64,000 nucleotides of DNA from Sanderia malayensis (Eukaryota; Cnidaria; Scyphozoa; Semaeostomeae; Pelagiidae), in NCBI GenBank assembly GCA_013076295.1, contig RQOL01000861.1, positions 5,372,235 through 5,436,234 on the forward strand, in the 5' to 3' direction. The notes under the pieces are model-generated. The model saw only the letters and a program-made list of their open reading frames with translations. It made no database searches and was not told the DNA's origin. This document shows, one piece after another, positions 48,567 to 62,096 of this stretch (within the stretch, counting starts at the first letter, position 1; the number at the start of each line of letters is the position of its first letter). The translations under genes were made by a program, and so were the position numbers.

Positions 48567-49283
48567 GGGGCTCTTCAATAATTACGTCACGCTAAATTTG
48601 GGTTTTTATAACCACCCATCCCCCCTCGTCACGCTCCGTCACGGATTTATGAGAGATCCCCTTGCATGAAGTCACTCTAGGCAGAGACAACCCCCCTCTT
48701 AACAAAATTCCAGTACATATGAACACATGAAAAATTAGAGTAATGCTAGTTTTTTTTTTTAATATATACCAAATTAACAAAATGTAAGTATCAAATCAAT
48801 CGCTTCTCCGGTTTAGATAAAAGTTGATCAATCACTTGTCCAGATTGGATCCATATCATTAAGGACGGGGGTCCCACTTTTGGGAACAATTTTTGGCCGA
48901 GTTCATCTGGAGAATCTGGAGTCGTCATTTTTCACTGCCGAAAACTGCACGACATTCAAATGTTCAAAGCAAAACAAAACGAAAAAGTATTTTCGACATC
49001 CAAATTACTGTAATTCGAAACTTATGTTTTTGAAACATTTGAATTCGAGATCCGAATGTTTTGAAACATTTTCAATAAAGCACTCCTTACATGACATAAA
49101 AACGGAAAACAACGTCTTTATTGAAAAATCTAAATAAAACTTTATTTCAAATTTTTTTTATACCGTGACGCCACGGACTTGAAATAAGTACTACCCACCC
49201 CCCTCATTTACCGTCACGCTGCGTCACGAAAAACCTGAAGAACCACCCACCCCCCTAGCGTGACGTAATTATTGAACGGCCCC
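48567..49283. mobile_element. PIF/Harbinger-like non-autonomous element
   Basis: Left end GGGGCTCTTCAATAATTACG, then TCACGCTA; right end is the inverse of GGGGCCGTTCAATAATTACG. TTA flanks both sides (48564-48566 and 49284-49286). Subterminal CCACCCACCCCCC-type tracts are also inverted. The 717-bp interior has an unrecognised 85-codon open frame (48880-49137) and no transposase. Confidence 0.7.
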
Positions 49284-49369
49284 TTACCTGAATATCAAAG
49301 CACCTCCATTTGTTATGGGCTCCAAAGTTCACCTTTATATGCCAAAATATGAATGCCTTTGAAGGTGCT

Positions 49370-49520
49370 GTGGCGTCGTGGTGTAATCCAGCTGACCCGT
49401 GGTGTCAAGGGCTCAGTGTGGTCAGGGTTCGAGCCCAGCCACGGTAGCGTCACAGCCAGGGTCGAGGTCTCGATTAGTTAACCTACTACTGAGATCCTAG
49501 CGACTGGCGCTAAAACACCA
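49370..49520 (+). repeat. tRNA-derived SINE-like element
   Basis: GTCGTGGTGTAATCCAGCTG resembles an A-box region and GGGTTCGAGCCC (49425-49436) matches a B box well. They are followed by a tRNA-unrelated body. Boundaries are uncertain and no target duplication was identified. Confidence 0.45.
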
Positions 49521-49753
49521 TTTCACCTTCACCACCTTCACCTGTGGTGGAAATTTTTGTCTTCCTGCAACAATCGTGCAATCATTTCAAAAAAAACCAT
49601 TTTTGGTTGTGTTCACAACAGAGTGAACATAGAGACTTGTGAATATGTTTGCATTTTTTGTTATTCAAAATAATCAATATCAGAAACAAAATGCCGTGAA
49701 CAGGAATCATTGTTAGTGCGACGCTTTGTCGCTCCAACGCTTCACTTTGACCG

Positions 49754-49958
49754 CAGGGCCGGTTCCATGGGGGGGTGTGGGGGGTGTGACACCCCCCCAA
49801 GAATTGAGTTTTAGCGATTTACTCGGTAAATTTCGATTTTTGGTCGGTAAAATTATGTTACGAAAGTTTATATGGTTTTGTGGTAAGGTTTTTTTTTTAA
49901 ATTGCTCGGTACATAAGAGCTTACACCCCCCAAAGAAAATTTTCTGGAACCGGCCCTG
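49754..49958. mobile_element. Short hAT MITE with intact 8-bp target duplication
   Basis: Inverted ends CAGGGCCGGTTCCA and TGGAACCGGCCCTG enclose 205 bp. The exact direct repeat TTTGACCG flanks it at 49746-49753 and 49959-49966. Non-coding. Confidence 0.8.
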
Positions 49959-50183
49959 TTTGACCGTTAATGAGAGAAATATGACTCAAAACTTCGCACT
50001 CACCACACTCTTATTCATTATTCATGATTTCTTATAAAGAGCTTTTGTAAAGAATGAGAACTGAGTCAGGTTAAAAACAAAACTTTGTCAGTATTACGTT
50101 CCCTTTCTCCGTTTCATTAATACGTTTCATTAATGTATTTTCTCCTTGAGAACGCAAACTTGGACATGGCGCGAAGCATACAG

Positions 50184-50815
50184 GGACGTAACTAACATTT
50201 CATATTTGTGGGGTTTCAGCAAATTTACCCGACAAAATTATAATTACTATTATTTTATTAAAAACACACATGAGAATGATCATTTTAATTAAGAAAGTTA
50301 TTGCTTAAAACAAACATAAAATTACAAAAATCTATTTTCCTACGACTTTCATTTTCAGCGACTCTAAAAGAACTTCGCGCATACCTGTGCGAATGAAAGC
50401 TGCTTGTTCACATTTGTGTCCCTATAATAAACTTGCGAAAAAGTCAGATCTGCATAGTTCGAACTCGTGTAACTTGAACTCTATCTAATTCCAATGAAAT
50501 TCTCCGTCCCTTCAAGGATCACTGAATCAACCAATTCCTATAACACAAACCTCTGTTAAACGAACTTTTTATAATTCGAACATTTCACGCTTTTCCAAGG
50601 TGTTCGAATTAGACAGAGTTGACTCTACTAATTTTCTCAAAAGATTTTGTTTTCTAACAAAATTGTAAATGCACTGGGACTTGCCTTAGCGTTCACCCAA
50701 CTCATGACATAATCTGTAAGAGCATTTGCCCGACAAATGTTGACTCTTAAAAAGTGGGGGGGGGGGTGTTACACCCTCACATCCTTTGATAGTTCCGCCA
50801 CGCCACGCCATGCTG
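50184..50815. repeat. Degenerate hAT-like remnant with a pogo-like interior
   Basis: The left edge CAGGGACGTAACTA and right edge TAGTTCCGCCACGCC are loosely inverse; subterminal ACCCGACAAAATT and GCCCGACAAATG recall the hAT element at 11630-13055. Between them (50455-50630) lie TTCGAACTCGTGTAACTTGA-type blocks resembling pogo-like ends. No target duplication was found. Confidence 0.3.
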
Positions 50816-53800
50816 ATCATTTGAAGGTCAAAATACATACCTATTCATTGCTGTATTTAACCTGGGTATCTGATTCTAAGGCTGTCCTGGAAAAAAGTGA
50901 TGTATGATGTGGTACGAGCTTTGATTAAAGCTATGATTAAAGCCTTTTCCGACATAAAAATCTTGCACAACATGCAGCCTAACTCACAGCTTTACTTGAG
51001 CTGCCTTACATTGAGTGGAAATGAAAATCTATCACACATATCTAACTGATAGATTTCCATTCTAATATATCATTTTTTGGGGTTAGTATCCCACTATGCG
51101 TGAATATGAAATCAGACAATCCCAAAACACCAGAACATTATCACTTATCTATACATGTGTAATCGCTTTCATGTGGTCAATTCAACAACAAAACATCCAG
51201 CAAGCTGCCCGATATCTTTAACATCGTATAGTCTTTGACAGGACAACCGTTAAATCCGGGATAGTGGATTATCTCGTCTCGGCGGCATGCAGCGTGTTCT
51301 TGCAAGCTCAATTTAAAAGGACACTTTATGGTGAACGCATGCAAGAAAGGCATTCTATTCTGACATCTCAGAACATTGAAAAACAAAGGTAAGATAAAAT
51401 ATTGTTTGCATTGAATTTATTTATGTAAACAAGACTTGCATTACTTTGGATTTCTGGAAATGTTCAATAAAAAGAATATCATTTTTAGCGACAAACTTAA
51501 TTTTTAGAATGAAATTTCTCGACATAATTGTAGTAACGTTATGATGAGTAAAAAATGAGATACATTTTAACAACAGTTGGATTAAGGAGAAAAGAAGATT
51601 ACACTGTTAGGCTATCGATCCAATCAGAGCATGGGTTCAAGCTTGTTATAGCAAATTTCAAAGTCGCATTGTGTAAATCGGGTCATTTGTCTTCGCTTGA
51701 ATGCAATAGCAGTCAGTGACAAATGAAGGAAGAAACATTATCAACTTTTTAACATCATCAGTGATTAAGACCCTGCCCCAATTTTAAAATATATTGCCCA
51801 AGATTCAGATTGTACAAAGAGTTAAATACTCTGCACATTTCAATGTGATGCGCATCAGGTAATTTGTAAATCAGGTAGCTACGATAAATTAGCTTACTGT
51901 GCTAATGCTCTATCACAGAGCTATGATTTGGTTTGGATCAATAACGTGGCAATTGTTTCGGTTGAATTAGTTAACTCTCAATGAACGTTGGTACCAATTG
52001 AACGCTTGTCACAAATACAGTACAATGGATCTTGTAGCACATTCTCGTGGGTAACAAGGGCTTCATTAAATGCATGTAACTTGGTTTAGTTGGTAGCACA
52101 TCTATTGTTGTAAGTCATGCGAACGAGTTTTTATTTTGGCGAGCCTTTAGCTGCAACAAATGCAACATTTTATCTTGTTTGCATCATGCTCCAAAGCATA
52201 ATAATTTGTCCAAACACCTTGTATACCTTCACATATAAGTACATCTACAACCGAAGGCCAATTCAATCAAAAAACACACTTTTAACATTACTTTACTACA
52301 TTAGCTCTCGTGGTTTTCTAGCTATAGGCAGCCCACGAAGCATGATATACCTGGAACCAGGTAATCCTGAGCAAAGGCATTTGTGCGTCAATCAGCAAAG
52401 CCTTTCAGAATTGCGTCAATCATTGTTTTTCGAGTACGGAGTGAATAAAGTACAAATCTTATCATTTGATGGCTCGAATTGACCTTCAGAATCACCAAAT
52501 TTGTAGCAAACATTAATGGTCACTTTAATATATGAAAATCAGCGTTAATAAAATTTAAATCATCCAGACAACTGTGTAATTCAAGCAGGAGGTGAAAAAA
52601 GCAGGAAGGATTGTATATATAACCTCAATTTTAAATTGGATTTTACATCCAATTAGATATGAAGTACCTCAATGACAAATTCAAAATAAAGCACAGGAAC
52701 GTTACTGTAAGAAAGGGAGGACAGAGGGGAAAGACAAATGATTGAGATAGGAATTCTTCTCTGTCCGTCTGGGCTGGGCTGGTAACAGCAAATTATTTTT
52801 TATTTCAAAAGCGCTTCATTAACATATGCCAATGCCCTTGCAGATTGTGAAATTAAAGTCCACCCTCTTGGTCCAAGAGCATCACTTTATTCTACCCACT
52901 TGGTCAAAAAGATTCATTTTGAATTATTTTGCTACACAGCTGAATTGTATTTACATTACACCTTTCATAAATCTTTAGAGAAGCCATCTCACTTATGCAA
53001 AACGAGAGCTGTGAATATCCGGCTGCTCTGATTCTAACATTAAAATAAGATGTTATTTGTCATGCATAATCACTATTAGTGCATGATAGTTGCATTTGAT
53101 TCCTCTCTTCCTGTACTTTGATAGTTACAGGCATGCCACAACCAATATGCAGTAAAGAAATGAAATGTGCAAGAAAAGTTAGCTTACCAATAATCTGCTC
53201 AAATCGTTTCATGCAAGGTTGATTAGTCTTAAATTCAATGAAATTCATTGCACTGACATGGGGTAGCTAGCCTGCGTGCAGCTCCAAACTCTTCAAAAGA
53301 TAATAGAACGAAACACACGAAAAGCTAGACAGCTGAGTCAGCAAAACGACTGCCTTTCGTTCCCACAGATTAAACGCTGACGTGGTCAAGCCAGCGTTTC
53401 CTTAGTTTTGTTATATGATACTTTGGAGAGGTTATTCATCCTTCTTCTCATGCTAAGTCTCGTAAGTTCATGTTTTTCCTTCGACCCATTTCATTTTTCC
53501 AAAAATTCTTAACAAAACGACAGCTGTAGCAAATTTGAAGAAATTTAAACGGGTTCAATAACAGGAAAGTGATGACACTCAATGGAGAAAGCATCTCTAA
53601 TTATGATTCTTGCCCGGCTGTTGCAGAGTCTTTGAAAATAAAAGACTGGATATACATAAAGACGTTGAAATATATGGCCAGAGGGAATTTGCCGTAGTAG
53701 CAATTTTCCAGGACTTGCTTGAGCTTCAAGATCAAGCTTTCTGCCAAGCATTTACTTTTTAATCAGATATACAAAAGTTTCCCTCATCACAAAATTGTTT

Positions 53801-56800
53801 TTACTCTAAATCAAACTCTAAATCCCTCAGAAGAACCTTTGCAAAACCCCATGCGACAGCTAGTGCAAATAATTTCCACAAAAGCCTTAAAGAAGCTACG
53901 ATGCAGTTTTTTAGCTTCCATAAAATTTTCTAGATATTATCATAAAATTTCTACTTCTGTGGGATATCTGGACTGAATCTACTTACAATGTCCCTTTCAT
54001 TAAAAGAAATGCATGGGAATCAGAAAAGGACAAGAATCACCAAAGAATGTTGAAGTAATTATGCCCATAAAGGAATATTGAACCATAATTGAAGTTATGT
54101 TCACATTCTTTACATGTGAACAGGACATAAAAATGGAAAGTTTTTGATACTTGTCTCGAAGGTCCTTTGTTCAGATAAAACTAATTTTGTTATTGGTTAT
54201 TATTTTGATAACTTAGAAGCTATAACTATGCTAGCAATACGACCCTAATTTGGGTGCAATTACAATTTTCAAGTTTTAACAAGATTCTACCGCTTCCCAG
54301 ACTATTATCTGCCGCAACCACAGCCAAGGAAACGAAAACTGGTGAAAAAAGACCCCGTTGTGCTGGAGAAGAGTGTGACCAGACCATGTGAAACTTCATG
54401 AAAATACTACACCATGACTCACGAAAACGTCATTTCCATAACAAAAAATCAAAAGATAAAATTGTGTGTCGCAAAGCAAGATTTATGCATTGGAGCAGGG
54501 ACGCTTTATGTTTGGGAGCTACATCTTTTTATCCGATTGTACAAAAACACTGTGTAGTTGATATCGAAACTGGGTTCTACAAATCTGATTTCGCTAGAAC
54601 ATTATTCTGTCTGGATTTCTGTGTTAACGTTTGACTCGACTTAGTTTTGGTGTGTAATGCAAGTTTTCAAATAAAACAAAACTGGATCAATAATGACCTG
54701 AATTAAGAAACTCAGATTCTGTGCTGCGGTTTGTTCCAACTCTCAAGAGGTGGGCGAAATTGCATTTATACTCAATAAACTACCCGGGTTATTTTTTGTA
54801 CTGCAAAAACCACAAAAAATCTTTCAAGCCTCGGGGAGGGGGGCTTAATTAATTCTTGGGGCTTCAGAGGGGGCTAATTAGAGAAGGGGGTTCAATAGAG
54901 ACAGGAGCTTAATAAAGGTTTCAAATAAACTTCAGAATATTGGTGAAAATGTCGCCTTTCGCTTGTTGAAAAAAACCAAATTATAAGCCAGTTAGCTGAA
55001 GACCTTTTTAATAAGCAGGAAAAAGCAGGCCCAAGACTGCTTTGTGTCAACCATGTTGTCAATATACTTCACAGTAAAACTATCAAACATCTAATGTCAA
55101 TGCAGAAGAGTTTTGATATTCGTTCATTTGGAGTAAAGAATAGAATGAGATATATTGACACACGCACTACAAAGTTTGAAAAGACTTCATAAAATCTACA
55201 ATGCTTTAGTTGCCCCTCATACAATCACAGGCTGGGAATGTATTTGTTAAGTTGGGCCACATTGCTAACAAAACAATTTCATCTTTCCAAAGCCATAAAA
55301 AATCTTGTTGATTCTCTTTGGGTTACTGTGAATCTTTTCAAAGCCTGTGAACATTCTTTGCACATTATGGCGGATGCAATGTGAACAAGCTGCGCTACTC
55401 TGAGCATTCTTCAATTGATGTTCAATCAAACAGAATACAAGCAAAAGAAACGCCCTAAAGAAGCATATTGAAAGAGCAAATTATCAATCCGCTGAATAAA
55501 AATTAGCCTTGGTTACGATATCTGAAATACCAAGTCCTAGTGGCGGTGGTTAGATTGTAAAAAATGGCAACATAGAAATTGATTGAGTGAATGATCAACT
55601 ACAAGCTCTTATATCCGTGTTGCTGGAATATAATGTTATAGATGCGCTCTCAGGAAAAGGTAAAAACACTGAAGTGAAATCATGTAACGTGAATGTAAAT
55701 AATTTTTGCAAAAGCAATTACTTTAGATCAAGGGGTACTTGGAAAGTCTTAACCTGTTTGGTTTGCTTCAAATCAAAATGCGGGGGAATTCGTGTTACAA
55801 TCCTTGCTACTGCTGCCTGCTGCCCTGGAAGACGCAGATTATCCAAGTCTGCCAACAGGCTAAAAGTACACAACAAATTGCTGTTTTATTTTAAACAAGC
55901 TAAACTTTTCAGGACGAGACTGGCAACGAACTCAAAATTTTCAGAACTTGGTTTACGGACTATGTAACTTAACTGGTATAAATGGCATGGGGTTACTAAA
56001 ATATATAGATACATTACAAACGCCACGGCACTGTTTGACAATGAATTTAGAGAGCAAAAACAAGACAGCAATGCGAATAAAATTTTGCTATCTGTGGATA
56101 GCAAGTTGTTTTAAAGGGACAAGGGACTCATTTACAAAAAAATGAAAAATTGCTATTTTGGGGCAATCAATATGTATCGGGCAACTTTATTAGTATTACC
56201 ATAATGAAAGTGCTTTTAATTTATGACATGTTGACATTATTAAAGTTAAACACATTTGAAAGACGGATCAAATTTCAATTCCGTTGATAAATAATAAAAA
56301 CTATGGACTGAAGTGACAAATTGTTCTTAGACAAACTGAGTATATTAACAAAGACAACTTATTAAACGATTATCGAAAATCTCCATTTCATGTTATTTCG
56401 ATATGTTTTAAAGATTATCCCATCTGTTCATGGCCTTAAAGTTAATCCTATCACTGGGTACGGGTGATTTTAACCTTTACGTCAATAGCTCTACTTTGCT
56501 TGTTTACCGTATTTAATGGTCGGTAATCAGCTTGATCATTCCTCCTCGCTCTCACGATCTCAAAGTGAGACAGAGGTTGAAAACACGAGACGAGGAGTGG
56601 ATGGAACTTCGATGCTTTATATATTCAATGCTTTTCCTATTTTGCTAGTGTTTCTATTCCACTTTATTAAATATGTAAAGGTTCAGGTTCTTCCAATTTC
56701 TTTCAACATTAATACACAACTCTATTGAAAACAACATCAACACATACGATGTATACGACCAAAAACTTACAGGGAACAATGCTCTGACGCAGTAACCCAT

Positions 56801-59800
56801 TCTCTGCGTTATTGTTTAATCCTTTTACACATGCCCAACTAATGAGAGGATAGAGGAAACAAAAAACTTCAGTTACCCGGGTAAATATTGCAAGTTACGC
56901 GTTTTTTATAAGAACATTCAACTTCAAGTAATAAAAGTCTGATATATTTCTTTCAATTTTCAAGATGCACTTAACATTGACCAAGACTTGGTTAGTTTTA
57001 TCGTTTTATTTTTCACATCGAGAGCCAAAACACACTAGGACAATGCTCAAGTTTGCCTGGAAAAACCACTTGGTACAGTACAAGTCTAACAAGCTTAAAT
57101 GCTGAGCAATGCATTCGACATAATTTCGAACCTGACAGATGAATAACACATAGTTGAAGCAATTTATGTTCCACAGGAATTTAAGCAAGACAAATGCAAT
57201 ATCCGGTTTTCCAATGTGAAAGCATGGGAAGTTGCTGTTGTTACTATAGTAAATGACGGCATGAAAGGCTACCGGTTATTTTTGTTCGTGTTTTGAGAAG
57301 ATCCTATTTTGATAAATCCGCCATTCAAATTTTCCGTCCGCAAATCTTGTTACGGTTCCTTATTGAGTATTATAGCATTTGTCAGGGGCGGTAAATTCTG
57401 TCATCTGACCTCTGTTCGTATTCCATGAAATAGTTGGTAGGCTTGTTTAGAGATTTGATTAGAATTTTTCCTTTATTTCGAATGGGGCAGGTGAAGTTCA
57501 ATTCTTTGTTATATTTACATAAATTTGCATAAGGATTATGGGATTTCATGCCGGAAAACTTTAGACATCCTTTGGAAATACACTTTGATTGAATGTCGTC
57601 CCAAAGAGAATATAATAGTGGTTCAGACCCGAGATCCGTATTTGCAATCCGCTTACAAACAGTGAAGCATTAGAACAATTTGCCAATAGGGCTTAAATCG
57701 CTTATTATCTCAAACTTCGTATCAGTTCATAATAACTTCTGCAGGATACAAGACAGAGAATCCGTTGAAGAATTTGAAGACAATAAAGAGAGCTTTCTTC
57801 GTTATTTTGTTACCAAGAAAGATTAAGATTAAAGGTAAGAATCGCTAAGATCGTCGTAGATTTTTAAACTTGGTGTATATTGAACAATAATAACAAATCA
57901 TTTTTTCATCCAACAAATCGCGACATAGGTTTTAAAAATCCCCAAAAGCTTACCGATTTACTTATATTTACGAATACATTTATCAAATAGACCCAAAAAC
58001 TGAGTGCAGGGCAAATATACCACATTAGGATTGTACTCCATGGTACCTACGTTTGTAGAGAATGTAAATGTGAAAGTAGTGTAAAAGCCATTGATAAAGA
58101 TTTGTCGAGTGAAACAATGCTTCAGACTTGATACAGATGCTTAGCTATCTAACAAAGATGCAAAGGCTTGGTTGTTGAGTAGGTATATTTAACTTTAAAG
58201 AATGACCAAATGCAAAGGTTTTCAGAGTATCTCGGTTTTAAGTATGTAGCGAAGGCCAGACCAGACCAATACCACAAACCCGTGCCATTCTATGAAATCG
58301 ATGAACTAAATCAAAATTGTACCACACATGAATAATCTCATAGAATAAGACAGCATCCTTGCCAAGACCACCAACATTACTGACTGAGTTGCAAAATGTT
58401 TCCATAGTCGATATTATCCTCTATTTGCTTCTTCAGTGAAGTGAAAATAAAACAGTTTAATTAGAGTTTCAGATTGTCACACTCCTCTAAACCTCATAAA
58501 TGGTACAATTGTATAAGCAAAAACTGCAAGGTTTAAAACGCTGATAAAACATTGTCTTTAGGATAATTTAGGATAATCAGCCATTCTCAATGCCAAGTTA
58601 GAGTATCAGCAGTTCAGTACCAATTTATTTGTAGCATTAAAATTTCCAAAATTTTATGAAATGAGATAGAAAGTTATGGCAATATACCTGCAGGACACAA
58701 AGGTTAATGAAGAAAAGCATAGAATGAAAAAATGAGTTACAAACAGGGCTCTGCCTTTCAATGGTTTAAAAACAGTTCTACTAGCTTTTGAATATTTTTT
58801 TTCTCATTCGTCAATTTATACGCAAGAAGGGAATGTACAATGATACAACTGGTCAAGGCGGACAGCCAGTACATTTCAAATCGACGTCAATAGGTGATAC
58901 CCGTTGTAGTGAAGTAAATATTCAATGAAAATTAAAATAATGCATCAGATGAAGTGCTTTCTCGCGAATAACCAACAGTACCTCTTATAGGAATTCCGTT
59001 TTATATCGGTTTCATTTGCCACACACAATAGGGATAACCGAACTCCCGTCAAGAAGGAGATTACTGCTCTAAACATCCTCACGAAATGTGTTGTTACTTG
59101 ACTTGCATAAATGCTAATGAATAGGATCACAATAATGAAAATGAATCGCATTGGATATATGTCCATTCGCAGATATTAGCGGATACAGATAAGAATGTTT
59201 TATCGACAAATGCTTCAGATGAGGTAAAACAAAATTCAATGAATAATAAAGATATATAACTGGGGCAAACATGTTCCATTAGCGAGACAAGGAAAGAAGC
59301 CGGTGGGTGAACTCCTCACCACTTCATATATTAAAAAGTACCCTATCAGCACCTTAAACTTCCACCTCATAAATAAAATCGTACATAATTGATACTTTAT
59401 GATATAAGGGAATAGACACTTCTTTACGATGTAAGAGTAAGAAACTTGGGAAGTTAACAACAGAAATAAGGCTTATTTTAAGCGTCGTGCTGCGCCGTGC
59501 CGTACCAGGATATTTAACTCGAGCAGGGCGTTACGGACGATGTCTAAAGTGAACGCTAGGACGCCATAAACTTTGTAAACATAATTTTTTCTGAGAATGA
59601 ATTTCCAGGAAATTGAGTTTATAAACAGATTTAAACATTTGCGTGTAAAATTCTGGTCAAGATGAAATAATAGAGCATAATTGCCATCTTTATTTATTTA
59701 TTAATTTTTTATTTATTTAAGGGTTTTTACAGATACACTTTATTCATTAAATTTTTATGTTCTTTTTAACTTTTTGTTGTCAGTGGGCCCTTTTGTAAAG

Positions 59801-59919
59801 AACTGGTTTCACCGGTTATCAAAGGCTACCCACTTTAAACATGATATATTATTATTATTATTATTATTATTATTGTTTATCTTGCTTGCCGTGCATACAT
59901 GTATTGATAAGAAAGCGCA

Positions 59920-60310
59920 TACACGTTTTTTTTATATAAGAAACCTGGCTCAAGGCCTAGTAGTAAAAGTTTCTTAATTTTTGGCCACATTTTAGTTCTA
60001 AAAGTTTCTTAAAAGTTTCTTAATTTAATGAAAAAAGTTGTAGTGAAAACGAAGAAAAAAACGTGGATGTGACAAAATATTAGTATTATAACAAAGAAAA
60101 ATCATCAATGCGAAAAATCGTCATGTGGAGCCGACAATGTTATGCTTTGCACATAAAACACACTTACTGTAGTTGAAATTTGTTGAATTCGTAAAGGAAA
60201 AACGTGTTTCCAAAATTTCTAATGTTTCTTAAATATTTCCTTGTAGTTCTAAAAGTTTCTTAAATTTTAGGGCGTCTAGATCTAGGTTTCTTATAAACCG
60301 GTTTCGTGTA
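59920..60310. mobile_element. MITE with TACACG / CGTGTA ends
   Basis: Left end TACACGTTTTTTTTATATAA followed by GAAACC; right end is the inverse of TACACGAAACCGGTTTATAA. Internal direct repeats of AAAGTTTCTTAA parallel those of the element at 19080-19495. Non-coding. Confidence 0.55.
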
Positions 60311-61969
60311 GTGTACATTGTAGGAAGACATGTTCAAGAAGACATTTTCACAAATGAAAAAATATTGATGGATTGGATTTTGTTGGTTATCCCTATACCA
60401 TTTTTATGACATATTTCTTTAAAAATCGGAGAAACTTTGACTAAAAGAGTTTCAAATGAGTATGAATTAATACCAGTATAAATAAAAAATGCGTGAAGCG
60501 TAAAAACGGTATCGGTTTAATAAAAAAAACTGAACAAGACAGCATGGTTGTTATGCTTTCGAATTTTAACGAGTTAGCGGCAGAGAGAAGGAGTAAAAGA
60601 CGAGAAATTAATACAATAGATTGTAAGAAAAAATTAAAAAGCAGACATTTATGTATTTGTGGGAACATCATCATTAAAGGAATGTATGTAAACAAAGAAA
60701 AAGCACTCGAAAATCCACCCAGGACTAACTTACAATTTCAACAAGGGACCAGGAGACTGGGACTAGTTAAATTATTGTAAAATTCTATTTACAATTGCAT
60801 AAGCTTGAAAATGGTCTCGGTGTGTTGAACTTCGAATTTCTAAAATCTCGCAAGTCGGTTGTGTTTATTGCTTCCATGTTTTGTTTATAGATTTGCATAA
60901 ATAGTCAAAATAACAAACTGAGTGTCCCGCGTTTCAAAGACACCCCAGTATTTACTTGAGTTGGGCCTAACAGGTAGCTACAAATTACAATGCATGTACA
61001 AATCATAAGGAGTGAGCATTTCTAAGAAGCTTCGAACGTCGTTTAGGGTGTAAGTGAGAATAACAAAATACTACGATTAATGGAGCGCTTGTACAACCAA
61101 AGCTTAATTTTTCTCAATGAGGGTAAGCAGTACATCAATAAAAAGATAATGAATGATTAAGACCGTGCGGAAGTATCAATAAGGCTGTCACACAAAATCC
61201 AGAAACAAGCGTAAACATACAAATATGCGATTAAGCTTAACGCGCTATTTGGTCTTATGACAGAAGAAAATCACAAAACAATTTGTTTTCAGAAAACAAT
61301 TTTCCACATGGAATGAAATGCCCAATCATTTATAACTTACTGGTGGTGTTGTAGCTCAAGGGAGCTGCACTGAAAGTCCACCTAAAGTCCAGCTCAACTC
61401 AACTCCCATCCCAGCCACTGTTATTGCAACACTTCTGTTCTTTCTGTCCATCCAATTTAATGGGCTGTAATCTCTATATACTAGGCATTGTCGGTAAAAG
61501 CATGAATGGTGTAGTTGTTTGAGTTGGTAAATCTCCCGGGTAATCTTTTTAACGTCGGCATTTATTTGACAAAAAATGATTTCGTTTGCATGTTACATTG
61601 ATATTCTTGAGCTTTTGTGAAAGACTTATTTGCGAAGAGTTGAAAGGATATTATCTACAAAACGTCTTTGAATATGGACAATGAAAGCTTGAAAGAACAC
61701 TTGGATTTACTCCTTTGTAGTTGCTCGCCGACTAACAGAACATGCCTCAAAGGATTTAACCACTTATATTCCTATCATTTTTACATTATTCAAGGCTGAA
61801 TAATTGAAACAATTAATCAAGTCAGATGCGTATTTGTCCATGCTTACGTATTTCAATTATTACAAAATTTTGAATTGCAAAGAAGTAAATCTGATGAATT
61901 GAATTGCTTTTACAATACCAGGAGATCATCGCAAGACAAGATAAAAGTCCCCAAAGATTCAACCAAGCC

Positions 61970-61975
61970 TATATA
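61970..61975 (+). promoter_or_regulatory. Possible TATA box of the Wnt gene
   Basis: TATATA lies ~125 bp upstream of the Wnt start codon, with CAGTCTTTCAGTT about 10 nt downstream as a possible initiator region. Motif evidence only. Confidence 0.25.
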
Positions 61976-62096
61976 CATACGCAGTCTTTCAGTTGATACG
62001 TGCATACGGGAAAGTATTCTGGTTTGGCTGTTGAAGAAGAAGTCATTTTACTTCAGTAAAGGAACAGAAAGCAATTTGTACAAGCAGAGTGCAAAG

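Larger units (their letters stand above)
47717..62096. other. Gene-poor 14-kb region upstream of the Wnt gene
   Basis: No supported protein gene on either strand; longer reading frames here look random. It contains the DMAP1 upstream hairpin, a PIF-like element, a SINE-like unit, hAT remnants, a TACACG MITE, a (TTA)n microsatellite at 59846-59874 and a weak GGGGGCTTAATT-type repeat near 54830-54930. The stretch may hold Wnt regulatory DNA. Confidence 0.5.

Noticed and set aside
52117..52482. 121-codon open frame with an ATG in the gene-poor region
   Set aside because: No recognisable domain, no splice context, composition like surrounding AT-rich DNA; length is within chance for this region.
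55587..55967. 126-codon open frame
   Set aside because: No family resemblance, starts and ends in anonymous sequence; probably random.
59846..59874. (TTA)n run considered as a regular repeat array
   Set aside because: Simple microsatellite; no spacers, so not a CRISPR or other structured array.
60493..60780. 95-codon open frame
   Set aside because: Lys-rich low-complexity translation with no domain or supporting splice signals.
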